A stretch of DNA of 64,000 nucleotides, taken from positions 136,466 to 200,465 of the forward strand of contig DFXE01000023.1 of the NCBI GenBank assembly GCA_002381645.1, written 5' to 3'. Each line of letters starts with the position of its first letter. Within the stretch, counting starts at the first letter, position 1. The notes below the pieces were generated by a model, which had not been told where the DNA came from, did not search any database, and was given only the letters and a program-made list of their open reading frames with translations. The position numbers and the translations under genes are program-made. Below, piece after piece: positions 26,049-35,191 of the stretch. Source of the stretch: Bacteroidales bacterium UBA4116. Lineage in GTDB: Bacteria > Bacteroidota > Bacteroidia > Bacteroidales > Tannerellaceae.

Positions 26049-27110
26049 CTATTTGATCGTCACCATGGTTGCACCGAAACCGTATTCACGGAAGGAAGCA
26101 TCCTGGTAATAATAAGATTTGTATCTGGTCTTCAACTCCTTTTCAATGGAACTCCGGAGTACACCATCACCTTTACCATGTATGAAAACTATTTTCTGCC
26201 CTTTTTGGTTGGCATATTGTGCCAGTATTTCATGGAATTTATTGATTTGATATTCCAGTATTTCGGCATTGCTCAGCCCGTTGGTGTTATCCAGCAACTG
26301 CCGGATATGCAAATCCACTTCTACGATCGGACTGGCTGTTTTCTTTTTAAGAGCCGGCTTCGGACCTGCATGGTCTATCCTGACTTTTTGTTGCATGGCT
26401 TCCTGAAGTTCGGTAGCCGATACCAACAGTTCTTTTTCCGGCAGATCGGCCCGTACAACAGGATAGATCAGGGCATCTTCCTCGAAGAAATCATTTTCCA
26501 GAAAACAATGTACTTTATAGAATTTGACGGTATCGATGCGCAGTTCCACAGAAACGGCATTCTTCAGCGCGTACGGTTTATCTTTCTTAAAGGCAATTAA
26601 CTGCACACAAACACGCTCCAGATTGTTTAATTCCTCTTTACCGAACTCTTCCATGAATATTTTGGTATTCGGTTCGATCAATCCGTTATAGCGGCTCATC
26701 CAGCTGTTATTCTGCCTGTTCATATAATTGAAGAAAAGGTAGTAATTGCTGTTGTTTACAAAATACGCTTCATAGCCGGTTTGTTGCATAGCTTTAGGTT
26801 CCAGCGGCAGGTAAGCCAGGTAGATACTCAACCGTTCACCCTCGGGTATTTCTTCAACCTTTATATCTTCCGGTTCCGGCACAGGCTGGGGTTTGGGTGT
26901 TTCCACGGGAGCCTGTATCCGCGGGCGGGGCGTACGTGCCTGTGTGTCTAAGCTTTCAACGACCACCAACTCACGGGTTAATGCCGGAACTTCGAAACCG
27001 TCATTGCCTTCTACCCATACTTTATCTTTACCTTCAAACCGAAGTACAATACCACCGCCTACACTGTTAAGGAAACGGACTTTATCACCTATTTTAATAT
27101 TCATATTCAA
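26049..27110 (-). CDS. Smr-domain protein with N-terminal DUF2027 region
   Basis: 353 aa. The N-terminal half (1 to about 240) matches the Bacteroidetes DUF2027 architecture: a small beta-barrel-like start (GDKVRFLNSVGGGIVLRFEGKD), a Pro-rich linker (about 58-85) and a beta-rich module. The C-terminal 80 residues are an Smr domain: VDLHIRQL, then IVFIHGKGDGVLRSSI and a YGFGATMVTIK end. Smr domains of MutS2-type proteins bind or cut branched DNA or stalled-ribosome mRNA. First gene of the minus-strand operon, divergent from queA with a 53-nt gap. Confidence 0.85.
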   Translation of the reverse strand: MNMNIKIGDKVRFLNSVGGGIVLRFEGKDKVWVEGNDGFEVPALTRELVVVESLDTQARTPRPRIQAPVETPKPQPVPEPEDIKVEEIPEGERLSIYLAYLPLEPKAMQQTGYEAYFVNNSNYYLFFNYMNRQNNSWMSRYNGLIEPNTKIFMEEFGKEELNNLERVCVQLIAFKKDKPYALKNAVSVELRIDTVKFYKVHCFLENDFFEEDALIYPVVRADLPEKELLVSATELQEAMQQKVRIDHAGPKPALKKKTASPIVEVDLHIRQLLDNTNGLSNAEILEYQINKFHEILAQYANQKGQKIVFIHGKGDGVLRSSIEKELKTRYKSYYYQDASFREYGFGATMVTIK

Positions 27111-27117
27111 TTACAGA

Positions 27118-27147
27118 TTGTTATAAGGGCAAAGTTCACTAATTTTG
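27118..27147 (+). promoter_or_regulatory. queA: Promoter of queA
   Basis: -33 TTG (27118-27120), 19 nt, TAATTTTG (27140-27147), 17 nt before the start codon. Good fit to the Bacteroidetes consensus. Confidence 0.6.
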
Positions 27148-27163
27148 CGCAGATTATAAAGGA

Positions 27164-28384
27164 ATGACTATAAAAACTCAACAGATACATATCGAAGAAT
27201 ACAATTATTTATTGCCCGATGAAAAGATTGCCCGGTTTCCACTTCCCAAAAGAGATGAGTCCCGGTTATTGATCTATCAAAAGGGTAATATCAGTGAAAG
27301 TATCTTTAAACATATAACGGATTACCTTCCCGAAGGTTCATTAGTCGTATTCAACAATACCCGGGTGATACAGGCCCGTCTGCTTTTCCGGAAAGAGACC
27401 GGGGCAAGGATCGAGATCTTTTGCCTCGAACCCGTAGAACCGCACGACTATGAGCTGGTATTTCAGCAAACCAAACGTTGCAGCTGGTTATGTATGGTGG
27501 GTAACCTGAAGAAATGGAAAGAAGGCAGGTTAAAGAGGACTGTTCATATAAAAGATACACCGGTAGAATTATCCGCAGAGATAAAAGAATCGTATGGGGA
27601 TACCCACCGGATAACGTTTGAATGGAATAATCCGTCTTTTACGTTTGCCGATGTAATAGAAGCGGCCGGAGTGCTTCCTATACCTCCTTATCTGCACCGC
27701 GATACGGAACCCGGCGATCTGCAAACCTATCAGACGGTCTACTCCAAAATAAAAGGTTCTGTCGCCGCGCCGACCGCCGGATTACATTTTACGCCGGAAG
27801 TATTGTCGGAACTGGATGCGAAAGGATTCCGACGGGAAGAGCTGACCTTGCACGTGGGCGCCGGAACGTTCAAACCGGTAAAAACGGAGACTATCGAAGA
27901 ACATGAAATGCATACCGAGTTTATTTCCGTCAACCGTTCGGCCATAGAACGGATCCAAAAGAATGCCGGTAATATCATCGCTGTCGGTACCACATCCGTA
28001 CGCACATTGGAAAGCCTGTATTATATCGGGGTTATTTTAGAAAATAACCCGGCGGCCACTTCGGAAGATTTATGGGTAAAACAATGGATGCCTTATCAAA
28101 AGGAGAACAACCTCATTGCGGTAGATAAAGCCTTACAAAACATTCTGGATTACCTTAGCGCGAGCCGTCAGGATAAACTGATCACCGCAACACAAATCAT
28201 GATAGCTCCGGGATACGATTTTAAGATAGTAAGGGGAATTATAACTAATTTTCATCAACCTAAAAGTACGCTTTTACTCTTGATCTCTGCATTTGTCAAG
28301 GGAGAATGGAAACATATTTATGACTATGCCTTGCAGAATGATTTCCGTTTTTTAAGCTATGGCGACAGCTCATTATTGCTTTAA
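27164..28384 (+). CDS. queA: S-adenosylmethionine:tRNA ribosyltransferase-isomerase
   Basis: 406-aa cytoplasmic enzyme of queuosine synthesis that transfers the ribose of SAM to preQ1 in tRNA, making epoxyqueuosine. Diagnostic segments: YLLPDEKIARFPL, VVFNNTRVIQARL, GSVAAPTAGLHFT, LTLHVGAGTFKPV and NFHQPKSTLLLLI. The length is slightly greater than the usual 340-360 aa because of an inserted stretch around residues 290-330. Monocistronic. A queuosine-precursor transporter homologue is encoded at 54830, unlinked. Confidence 0.95.
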   Translation: MTIKTQQIHIEEYNYLLPDEKIARFPLPKRDESRLLIYQKGNISESIFKHITDYLPEGSLVVFNNTRVIQARLLFRKETGARIEIFCLEPVEPHDYELVFQQTKRCSWLCMVGNLKKWKEGRLKRTVHIKDTPVELSAEIKESYGDTHRITFEWNNPSFTFADVIEAAGVLPIPPYLHRDTEPGDLQTYQTVYSKIKGSVAAPTAGLHFTPEVLSELDAKGFRREELTLHVGAGTFKPVKTETIEEHEMHTEFISVNRSAIERIQKNAGNIIAVGTTSVRTLESLYYIGVILENNPAATSEDLWVKQWMPYQKENNLIAVDKALQNILDYLSASRQDKLITATQIMIAPGYDFKIVRGIITNFHQPKSTLLLLISAFVKGEWKHIYDYALQNDFRFLSYGDSSLLL

Positions 28385-28392
28385 ATCAAAGT

Positions 28393-28785
28393 TTTAAACA
28401 CACCCTTCACGCCTTCACAGCCATTAAACAGGCTGAATAGCAACCCTTATGCGTGAAGGCAAGGGCTTCTGCTGTTTCACCGCCTTCACAACTCCGTGCC
28501 ACAAGGGTGGCACAGTTGTGCCAGGCCGTTGGCACTGCATTGCCATGCTTGTGGCATTGCTATGCCACAAGCATGGCATGATCCCTTGCATATTCATAAC
28601 GGAAAAATAAGATATAGCTAATAACCACTGGGGTTAAAAGCGGTACTTGGTCCGATTGGTATATAAATTGAAATTCATGGATTTCTTATCGGTAAAGTGA
28701 AGGCGCGGAGATATGTATCCTTCACGCATACAGGCTGATATTCAGCTTGTTTGATGGCTGTGAAGGCGTGAAAGGTATGCTTAAA
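28393..28785. repeat. 393-bp non-coding element with 67-nt terminal inverted arms
   Basis: The left arm 28393-28459 aligns without gaps to the reverse complement of 28719-28785 (58 of 67 positions by hand). Both arms contain CACGCCTTCACAGCCAT and an internal GCGTGAAGG that can pair back within the arm. The 259-nt centre holds four short palindromes (28496-28579). No open reading frame or target-site duplication is evident. It fills most of the 506-nt queA-GH51 spacer. It could be a MITE-like element or a long structured RNA. Confidence 0.7.
28496..28579. repeat. Array of four short palindromes with TGCCA/TGGCA arms
   Basis: GTGCCAC-N4-GTGGCAC (28496-28513), GTGCCA-N6-TGGCAC (28518-28535), TGCCA-N6-TGGCA (28541-28556) and ATGCCA-N6-TGGCAT (28562-28579). 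The last two are reverse complements over 17 nt (TGCCATGCTTGTGGCAT). Confidence 0.75.
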
Positions 28786-28787
28786 AT

Positions 28788-28851
28788 ACACTTTTATCCA
28801 CCATAAAGAGAGAAATATCCACCTCCGATAAAAGTGTTAGAATTACATTTG
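28788..28851 (+). promoter_or_regulatory. Arabinan-locus promoter region with inverted repeat
   Basis: Perfect 11-bp inverted repeat ACACTTTTATC (28788-28798) / GATAAAAGTGT (28827-28837), followed by the -7-like TACATTTG (28844-28851), 40 nt before the GH51 start. The inverted repeat is a candidate site for the HTCS at 39054. Confidence 0.5.
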
Positions 28852-28890
28852 CTCACGAAAAACAATCGTCTGATACCATAATTTGATAAC

Positions 28891-30444
28891 ATGAATCTAC
28901 GTAAACTTTTAGGAGTAGGTATAATGTTCTATACATTGATACCACTTATGAATGCACAGCAGAAAGCTGAGATTGTCGTAAATGCCGACCTTGGAACAGA
29001 AACGATCAGCCGTCATATCTACGGTCATTTCTCGGAACATTTAGGAAGATGTATATACGGTGGGCTTTGGGTTGGCGAGAACTCCAGCATACCGAATACA
29101 AACGGAGTAAGGAACGATGTCATCGCGGCGCTTAAGCATATCCGGATACCCAACCTACGGTGGCCGGGCGGGTGCTTTGCCGACGAATACCATTGGATGG
29201 ACGGGATCGGTCCGCGCGATCAGCGTCCCAAAATGGTCAATACCCATTGGGGAGGCGTGACCGAAGATAACAGCTTCGGGACCCATGAGTTTCTTAACTT
29301 GTGTGAAGAACTCGGAACCGAACCGTATATCTGTGGGAACATGGGTAGCGGAACGGTGGAAGAAATGTCGAAATGGGTAGAATACATCACATTCGACGGT
29401 GAAAGCCCGATGGCAAACCTGAGACGTAAAAACGGACGTAACAAACCATGGAAAGTTCAATATTGGGGAGTAGGTAATGAAAACTGGGGTTGCGGCGGTA
29501 ATATGAGCCCCGAAGGTTATGCGGAAAACTACCGGCGGTATGCAACCTATTGCCGGAATTACGGCGAAAACCGCCTGATAAAGATAGCGGGCGGGCCGAA
29601 TGTGGACGACTACCGCTGGACAAGTACTTTAATGAAGAATATACCCGGGCATATGATGAACGGGCTATCTCTTCATTATTACACATTTGCCGATAGCTGG
29701 ACCAATAAAGGGAATGCCACCGGATTTGATGATAACGAATACTTCCGCACCCTTGAGAATGCCGCACATATTGAAGAGCTGATCGAGCGTCATACGGCTA
29801 TCATGGATCAGTACGACCCTGAAAAACGCCTCGGGTTGATCATAGATGAATGGGGAGCCTGGTATAATGTGGAGCCGGGAACCAACCCCGGATTCCTGTA
29901 TCAGCAGAACACCCTCCGCGATGCGTTGCTGGCAGGTGTAAGCCTGAATATATTCAATAAGCATTGCGACCGTGTGAAGATGGCCAATATCGCCCAGATG
30001 GTGAATGTTCTCCAGGCCATTATCCTCACGGAAGACGAGAAGATGCTGCTGACTCCCACTTATCATGTTTTCGATATGTATAAAGTGCATCACGATGCTA
30101 CTTTACTTCCCATGGATATCAATTGCGGGACATACGAACGGTTGGGGCGCAGTTTACCTTCAGTGAGTGCAACGGCATCTAAAGATAAAAACGGAGCTGT
30201 GCATATTTCCCTCGTGAACATCGATCCGTATAACGATATTGAAGTATCCTGTTCGGTTAGGGGAACGGCTGCTTCAAAAGTGGCGGAAGGGCAAATCATT
30301 ACAGGAGAAGATGTCCGTACATTCAACACCTTCGACCAGCCTGATAAAGTGAAACTGGCCGCTTTTAAAGGAGCAAAATACAAAGACGGTAAATTAACCC
30401 TGAAATTGCCTGCAAAATCATTAGTCACCCTTGAACTGAAATAA
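28891..30444 (+). CDS. GH51 alpha-L-arabinofuranosidase
   Basis: 517 aa with a Sec signal peptide (about 1-22, ending MNAQ), probably periplasmic. It releases terminal alpha-L-arabinofuranose from arabinan or arabinoxylan oligosaccharides. The TIM-barrel acid/base is Glu197 in YWGVGNENWG and the nucleophile is Glu320 in LIIDEWGAWY; RWPGGCFADEYHW (90-102) is the family's substrate-site segment. The C-terminal beta-sandwich (about 400-517) ends with LPAKSLVTLELK, as in other GH51 proteins. Followed after 7 nt by a GH43 gene. Confidence 0.93.
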   Translation: MNLRKLLGVGIMFYTLIPLMNAQQKAEIVVNADLGTETISRHIYGHFSEHLGRCIYGGLWVGENSSIPNTNGVRNDVIAALKHIRIPNLRWPGGCFADEYHWMDGIGPRDQRPKMVNTHWGGVTEDNSFGTHEFLNLCEELGTEPYICGNMGSGTVEEMSKWVEYITFDGESPMANLRRKNGRNKPWKVQYWGVGNENWGCGGNMSPEGYAENYRRYATYCRNYGENRLIKIAGGPNVDDYRWTSTLMKNIPGHMMNGLSLHYYTFADSWTNKGNATGFDDNEYFRTLENAAHIEELIERHTAIMDQYDPEKRLGLIIDEWGAWYNVEPGTNPGFLYQQNTLRDALLAGVSLNIFNKHCDRVKMANIAQMVNVLQAIILTEDEKMLLTPTYHVFDMYKVHHDATLLPMDINCGTYERLGRSLPSVSATASKDKNGAVHISLVNIDPYNDIEVSCSVRGTAASKVAEGQIITGEDVRTFNTFDQPDKVKLAAFKGAKYKDGKLTLKLPAKSLVTLELK

Positions 30445-30451
30445 TACAATC

Positions 30452-31948
30452 ATGTATAAACCACTGAGTAAAGCTATCGTTATAACGATAGTAACCGCTT
30501 TAACCCTTTCTGCTTGCGGGAAAGAACGTGAACCGATCGTACCGCAAAGTAATCCGAACCCGTGGGCGGACGATTATTCCGCCATCTCCGGCATGGCGAA
30601 TTACAAAGCATGGGGGACCTATAACGTTCATGATCCCGCGGCATTTAAAGTGGGAGACACGTTTTATATGTATTCAACGGACGCTATTTACCGGGAGAAT
30701 AAAGAAGAAGCCAAAGCGGCAGGCGTCCCGATCGGATATATACAGGTAAGGAAATCGAAAGACCTGGTAAACTGGGAGTTTGCAGGGTGGGCGTTTCCCG
30801 AAATACCGGAAGAAGCTGTCAGGCATGTACGCGGTAACGCCGGTGGAGAAGGGGCAACCAATATCTGGGCTCCTTATCCGGTGGAATATAACGGCAAATA
30901 CCGTTTGTATTACAGCGTATCCGCTTTTGCCCAATCTGTTTCTTACCTGGGGCTTGCCGAGTCTGATTCGCCCGAAGGACCGTGGGAGCTTAAAGGCTGC
31001 GTTGTCAAAACAGATTCCACTTCCCGCATGAATGCCATAGACGCCAGTGTTGTGATCACTGAAGCGGGAGAGCATTGGATGGTATACGGTTCTTACTTCG
31101 GAGGATTATTTGCCGTACAGCTCGATCCGGAAACGGGGCTTACCCTAAAGGAAGGCGACCAGGGACACAGCATTGCACGCCGCGCCAACGGAAGGAAAGA
31201 TAATATTGAAGCGCCGGAGATCATTTACAATCCGGAGCAAAAAAAATACTACCTGTTTGTATCGTACGATCCGTTAATGACTACTTATAATGTACGCGTA
31301 GGACGTTCGGATCATCCCCGGGGACCGTTTTACGATATGTTTGGGGCAGATATGAAAGAGGAAACGAATAATTATCCGGTGCTGGCGCACCCCTACCGTT
31401 TCAATGATCATCCGGGCTGGGCGGGAACGGCCCATTGCGGTGTGGTATCCGATAACGGAAAATATTATATGATGCACCAGGGACGTTTAAGCCCCGGTAA
31501 CCAGATGATGGACCTGCATGTACGGGAGATATTCTGGACAGCCGGCGGATGGCCTGTTGTTTCACCCCAACGGTATGCCGGTATTCCCACGCAATCGTTT
31601 ATACCGTCCGATTTTGCAGGCGACTGGGAAATTATACTCATCCGGGATAATAAATACGAACGCGACCTTTTTGCCGGACAGATAGTATGGGGAGAAGGCG
31701 AGTTGAGGAAGAATGAAGTAAACGTGTCTGTCCCTTATACGTTTACGGCAGACGGAAAGATCACAGGCGAACAGGAAGGCAACTGGTCGTATAGCCACAA
31801 CGACGGCCTCCGGATACAGTTGGGCGAAAGCCTCATCAAAGGACTGATCCCACATATGGGGCAGGACTGGGAAAATCAGAAAACCACCGTACTCTTTACC
31901 GGACTGGAAGAACACGGCTTTTCCGTATGGGGAAAACGGGTCAGGTAA
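30452..31948 (+). CDS. GH43 lipoprotein, probable endo-1,5-alpha-L-arabinanase type
   Basis: 498 aa with lipobox TLSAC (Cys22). Five-bladed propeller catalytic residues: Asp61 (YNVHDPA, base), Asp in MNAIDASVV (pKa modulator) and Glu in DNIEAPEIIY (acid). Around residues 370-498 a C-terminal beta-domain (FAGDWEIILI ... GEQEGNWSY ... HGFSVWGKRVR) resembles the lipocalin-like extension of Bacteroides endo-arabinanase GH43 proteins. A cell-surface location is likely for a lipoprotein in such a locus. It precedes SusC by 49 nt. Confidence 0.85.
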   Translation: MYKPLSKAIVITIVTALTLSACGKEREPIVPQSNPNPWADDYSAISGMANYKAWGTYNVHDPAAFKVGDTFYMYSTDAIYRENKEEAKAAGVPIGYIQVRKSKDLVNWEFAGWAFPEIPEEAVRHVRGNAGGEGATNIWAPYPVEYNGKYRLYYSVSAFAQSVSYLGLAESDSPEGPWELKGCVVKTDSTSRMNAIDASVVITEAGEHWMVYGSYFGGLFAVQLDPETGLTLKEGDQGHSIARRANGRKDNIEAPEIIYNPEQKKYYLFVSYDPLMTTYNVRVGRSDHPRGPFYDMFGADMKEETNNYPVLAHPYRFNDHPGWAGTAHCGVVSDNGKYYMMHQGRLSPGNQMMDLHVREIFWTAGGWPVVSPQRYAGIPTQSFIPSDFAGDWEIILIRDNKYERDLFAGQIVWGEGELRKNEVNVSVPYTFTADGKITGEQEGNWSYSHNDGLRIQLGESLIKGLIPHMGQDWENQKTTVLFTGLEEHGFSVWGKRVR

Positions 31949-31997
31949 ACGGGTTGCTTAACATAAGTAATCAATGATTAATAACTGAATTAATTTA

Positions 31998-34900
31998 ATG
32001 CACATGAACAAACTAAAAAAACAAAAAGAATTATTGCGGTGTGCTGTTATGATGTTGCTGCTGTGTATAGGTAGCTTCCATGCTACGGCGCAAAGCAATG
32101 TGGTAACAGGTACTGTAACCGATGTAAACGGAGAGCCGCTTATCGGTGTAAATGTAATCGTGAAAGAAGCCACCAATATCGGAACGATCACGGATCTCGA
32201 CGGAAGGTTCTCATTAGATGTACTGGGCGGACGGACACTTGTTTTTACCTATATCGGATATGCCTCGCAGGAAATATCCATTGAGGGCAGGAGGACATTG
32301 GATGTACAGCTCAGGGAAGACAGCGAAGTATTGGACGAAGTTGTTGTAGTGGGTTACGGAACACAAAAGAAAAGCTCGTTAACGGGTGCTATCAGCAATA
32401 TCCGTTCAGAAGAGTTAACCCGTACCACTACCAACACAACAGCGGGTGCTTTAGTAGGAAAGGTAGCAGGTATTTCAGCCAGGCAGGCGGACGGCCGTCC
32501 GGGTGGAAACGCCAAAATACAGATCCGTAACATGGGTACGCCGTTGTATGTTATCGATGGGATCCAGTCTGATGAAATGCAGTTTAACAATATTGATATA
32601 CATAATATCGAGAGTATTTCCGTGCTGAAAGACGCTTCGGCTTCCATTTACGGTCTACGCGCTGCAAATGGTGTCGTACTGGTTACTACGAAAACAGGCA
32701 GGCGCGAACAAAAGAACCAGATCAATGCGAACGCCAATTACGGTATCCAGAATTTCATGCGTTATCCGGATGTTGCCAATGCTGCGGAATTTTATGAAGG
32801 ACGCATGCAGGCCGACCTCAATACGTATGGTTCGACTACCCGTACGATGGAAGAGTTGAATTTATGGAGGCAAGGCGAGGGTGATTATAAAAGCATGGAC
32901 TGGCAGAAATTCATCATCAATAAGAATGCTCCGGTATTCAATGGGAATGTCAGCGCCAGCGGAGGTTCGGAAAAAATCAATTATTACTTTGCTTTAGGAC
33001 ATACTAACCAGGAAGCAATGGTAAAAGGATTTGATTTTAAACGGACCAATTTCCAGAGTAATGTGGATGCCAACATTACGAAGAACCTGAAAGTAGGGGT
33101 TAAATTGAACGGACGTATAGAAGAACGGAACAACATAGGGGTTCCCGGTCTCGACGATTACTGGCAGCCTTACTATGCCATGTTTCAGAACTGGCCCACC
33201 CAGCAGGCTTATGCGAACGGTAACCCCAATTACGTAAACGCCACAAGGAACAATGCCACGGGTGCGGCTATATTTGATAAAAATATTACAGGGTATACGG
33301 ATGATGTATGGAAAGGGCTGTCGGCCAACTTCTTTGCCGAATATACTTTCCCCATTCCGGGTCTGAAAGGAACAGTTATGTACGATTACAATATACAAAA
33401 CCGTGCAATAGAAGAATTTGAATATACCTATAAAGTATATACGTATGACAAGGAGAATGATGCTTATAACGAATCATGGGGGAACCAGAATCCCTGGCGG
33501 CGGCGTATTAAAGATGAAAGAGTAAGACAGACCTTCCAGGCCCGCTTGAACTACGAACAAACATTTGACGATAAACACCATGTAACCGGGCTATTAGGGG
33601 TAGAAACAGTTGAAGGCGACAGGGATTACCTGATGTACAGAATTTTACCTACCAACAATTATATCCCGCTAACCAATAACCTTACGGATATAACAGAAAT
33701 AGTAACTGAAATGAATGAAAATGCGCGCGCAGGTTACATCTTTCGTGCCGCGTATGATTATTCCAGTAAATACTTTGCAGAATTCAGCGGGCGATATGAC
33801 GGTTCTTACCTGTTCAGGTCGGGACATCGCTGGGGATTTTTCCCTTCGGTTTCAGCCGGATGGAGATTATCCGAAGAGTCATTTATGCAGGGGTTGAATG
33901 AAAAGATATCCTTGTCTAATTTTAAGATCCGTGCATCCTGGGGACAGATGGGGGATGATATTATTCGTTATACAAACGACCTTGCGAATGTTCAAAGGCA
34001 CGGTATGCCGGAATATATCGTTAACCCGTATTCTTATTTGGATGGTTATACCTATGGTGCGGGAAGTGCTGTATTGGGTGGGACCACTACAACAGGAGTA
34101 GTTTATCGCGGACGGCCTATTACCACTTTATCATGGATTAAGGCGACGCTGATCAATGTCGGAATTGATTACGGTTTTCTGGATAATCGTTTGAATGGTT
34201 CGTTCGAACTTTTCCAGCGGAAACGCACCGGATTACCGGCAGCCAGATATGATGTGCTGGTACCGGTGGAAGTTGGTTTTGAACTGGCGAATGAAAACCT
34301 GAATTCAGATTATCACCAGGGTGTGGAACTGGCTGTAAGTTGGGGTGACCAAATAAATGATTTCAGTTATAACCTGGGATTTAATGCAACGTTGGCACGT
34401 ATGAAATCCGGCGATTCGTACAAACCCCGTTTTGGTTCAAGCTGGAATGAATACAGGAATTCAACGGAAAACAGATGGGCGAATGTGAACTGGGGATACC
34501 AGGTGACTGGACGCTTCGAAAATTATGAACAGATCCAAAACTACAAAGTGGATAATGACGGACAGGGTAATACCACCATGTTGCCGGGAGATTTAATATA
34601 CAAAGATGTTAATGGTGACGGCGTGATCAATGAATTGGATGAACGCCCTATCGGGTATGGACTGGCGGAGTTACCACATTGGAACTTTGGTTTTAATACT
34701 TCTTTCGCATGGAAAGATTTTGACCTGAAAGCGGATTTCGCCGCAGCAACAGGACAATCTTACCATATGCACTGGGAAGTGGCGTTCCCCTTCCAGGGAG
34801 ACGGTAATTCAACACGCTATTTGCTGACCGACGCCTGGCACAGGGCAGACCCGACGAATGCAAACAGCGAGTGGATTGCAGGTTATTTCCCTGCTACCCG

Positions 34901-35180
34901 TTATGCCGGTGCCAATGTAAGCTTCAACCGTTATTCGGATTTCTGGGTACATAATACGTATTATATCAAATTACGTACGCTGGAATTGGGATATACCCTA
35001 CCTAAGCATATATCCAGAAAGTTCTTTGTTGATTATCTGCGGTTCTATGTGAACGCCTATAACCTCTTCAGTATTGATAACTTATCAAAATATCAGCTTG
35101 ATCCCGAAATTGAGTCTAACAGCGCTCTGGTTACACCGAATTTACGCACCATCAGTTTTGGATTAAATCTTAATTTTTAA
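31998..35180 (+). CDS. SusC/RagA TonB-dependent receptor of the arabinan locus
   Basis: 1060-aa outer-membrane importer. Signal peptide 1 to about 32 (ATAQS); the start may be Met1 or Met3. There is no STN domain: the carboxypeptidase-D-like domain (VVTGTVTDVNGEPLIGVNV) begins directly at about residue 35. Plug signatures are LDEVVVVGYGTQKKSSLTG and SVLKDASASIYGLRAANG; the C-terminus TISFGLNLNF is a standard barrel end. Absence of STN fits control by the HTCS rather than an ECF/FecR system. Gene pair with the SusD 11 nt downstream. Confidence 0.95.
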   Translation: MHMNKLKKQKELLRCAVMMLLLCIGSFHATAQSNVVTGTVTDVNGEPLIGVNVIVKEATNIGTITDLDGRFSLDVLGGRTLVFTYIGYASQEISIEGRRTLDVQLREDSEVLDEVVVVGYGTQKKSSLTGAISNIRSEELTRTTTNTTAGALVGKVAGISARQADGRPGGNAKIQIRNMGTPLYVIDGIQSDEMQFNNIDIHNIESISVLKDASASIYGLRAANGVVLVTTKTGRREQKNQINANANYGIQNFMRYPDVANAAEFYEGRMQADLNTYGSTTRTMEELNLWRQGEGDYKSMDWQKFIINKNAPVFNGNVSASGGSEKINYYFALGHTNQEAMVKGFDFKRTNFQSNVDANITKNLKVGVKLNGRIEERNNIGVPGLDDYWQPYYAMFQNWPTQQAYANGNPNYVNATRNNATGAAIFDKNITGYTDDVWKGLSANFFAEYTFPIPGLKGTVMYDYNIQNRAIEEFEYTYKVYTYDKENDAYNESWGNQNPWRRRIKDERVRQTFQARLNYEQTFDDKHHVTGLLGVETVEGDRDYLMYRILPTNNYIPLTNNLTDITEIVTEMNENARAGYIFRAAYDYSSKYFAEFSGRYDGSYLFRSGHRWGFFPSVSAGWRLSEESFMQGLNEKISLSNFKIRASWGQMGDDIIRYTNDLANVQRHGMPEYIVNPYSYLDGYTYGAGSAVLGGTTTTGVVYRGRPITTLSWIKATLINVGIDYGFLDNRLNGSFELFQRKRTGLPAARYDVLVPVEVGFELANENLNSDYHQGVELAVSWGDQINDFSYNLGFNATLARMKSGDSYKPRFGSSWNEYRNSTENRWANVNWGYQVTGRFENYEQIQNYKVDNDGQGNTTMLPGDLIYKDVNGDGVINELDERPIGYGLAELPHWNFGFNTSFAWKDFDLKADFAAATGQSYHMHWEVAFPFQGDGNSTRYLLTDAWHRADPTNANSEWIAGYFPATRYAGANVSFNRYSDFWVHNTYYIKLRTLELGYTLPKHISRKFFVDYLRFYVNAYNLFSIDNLSKYQLDPEIESNSALVTPNLRTISFGLNLNF

Positions 35181-35191
35181 TATCGGAAAAT

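Noticed and set aside
28496..28579. Possible CRISPR array
   Set aside because: Units are palindromes of differing sequence with no identical repeats or uniform spacers, and no cas gene is near.
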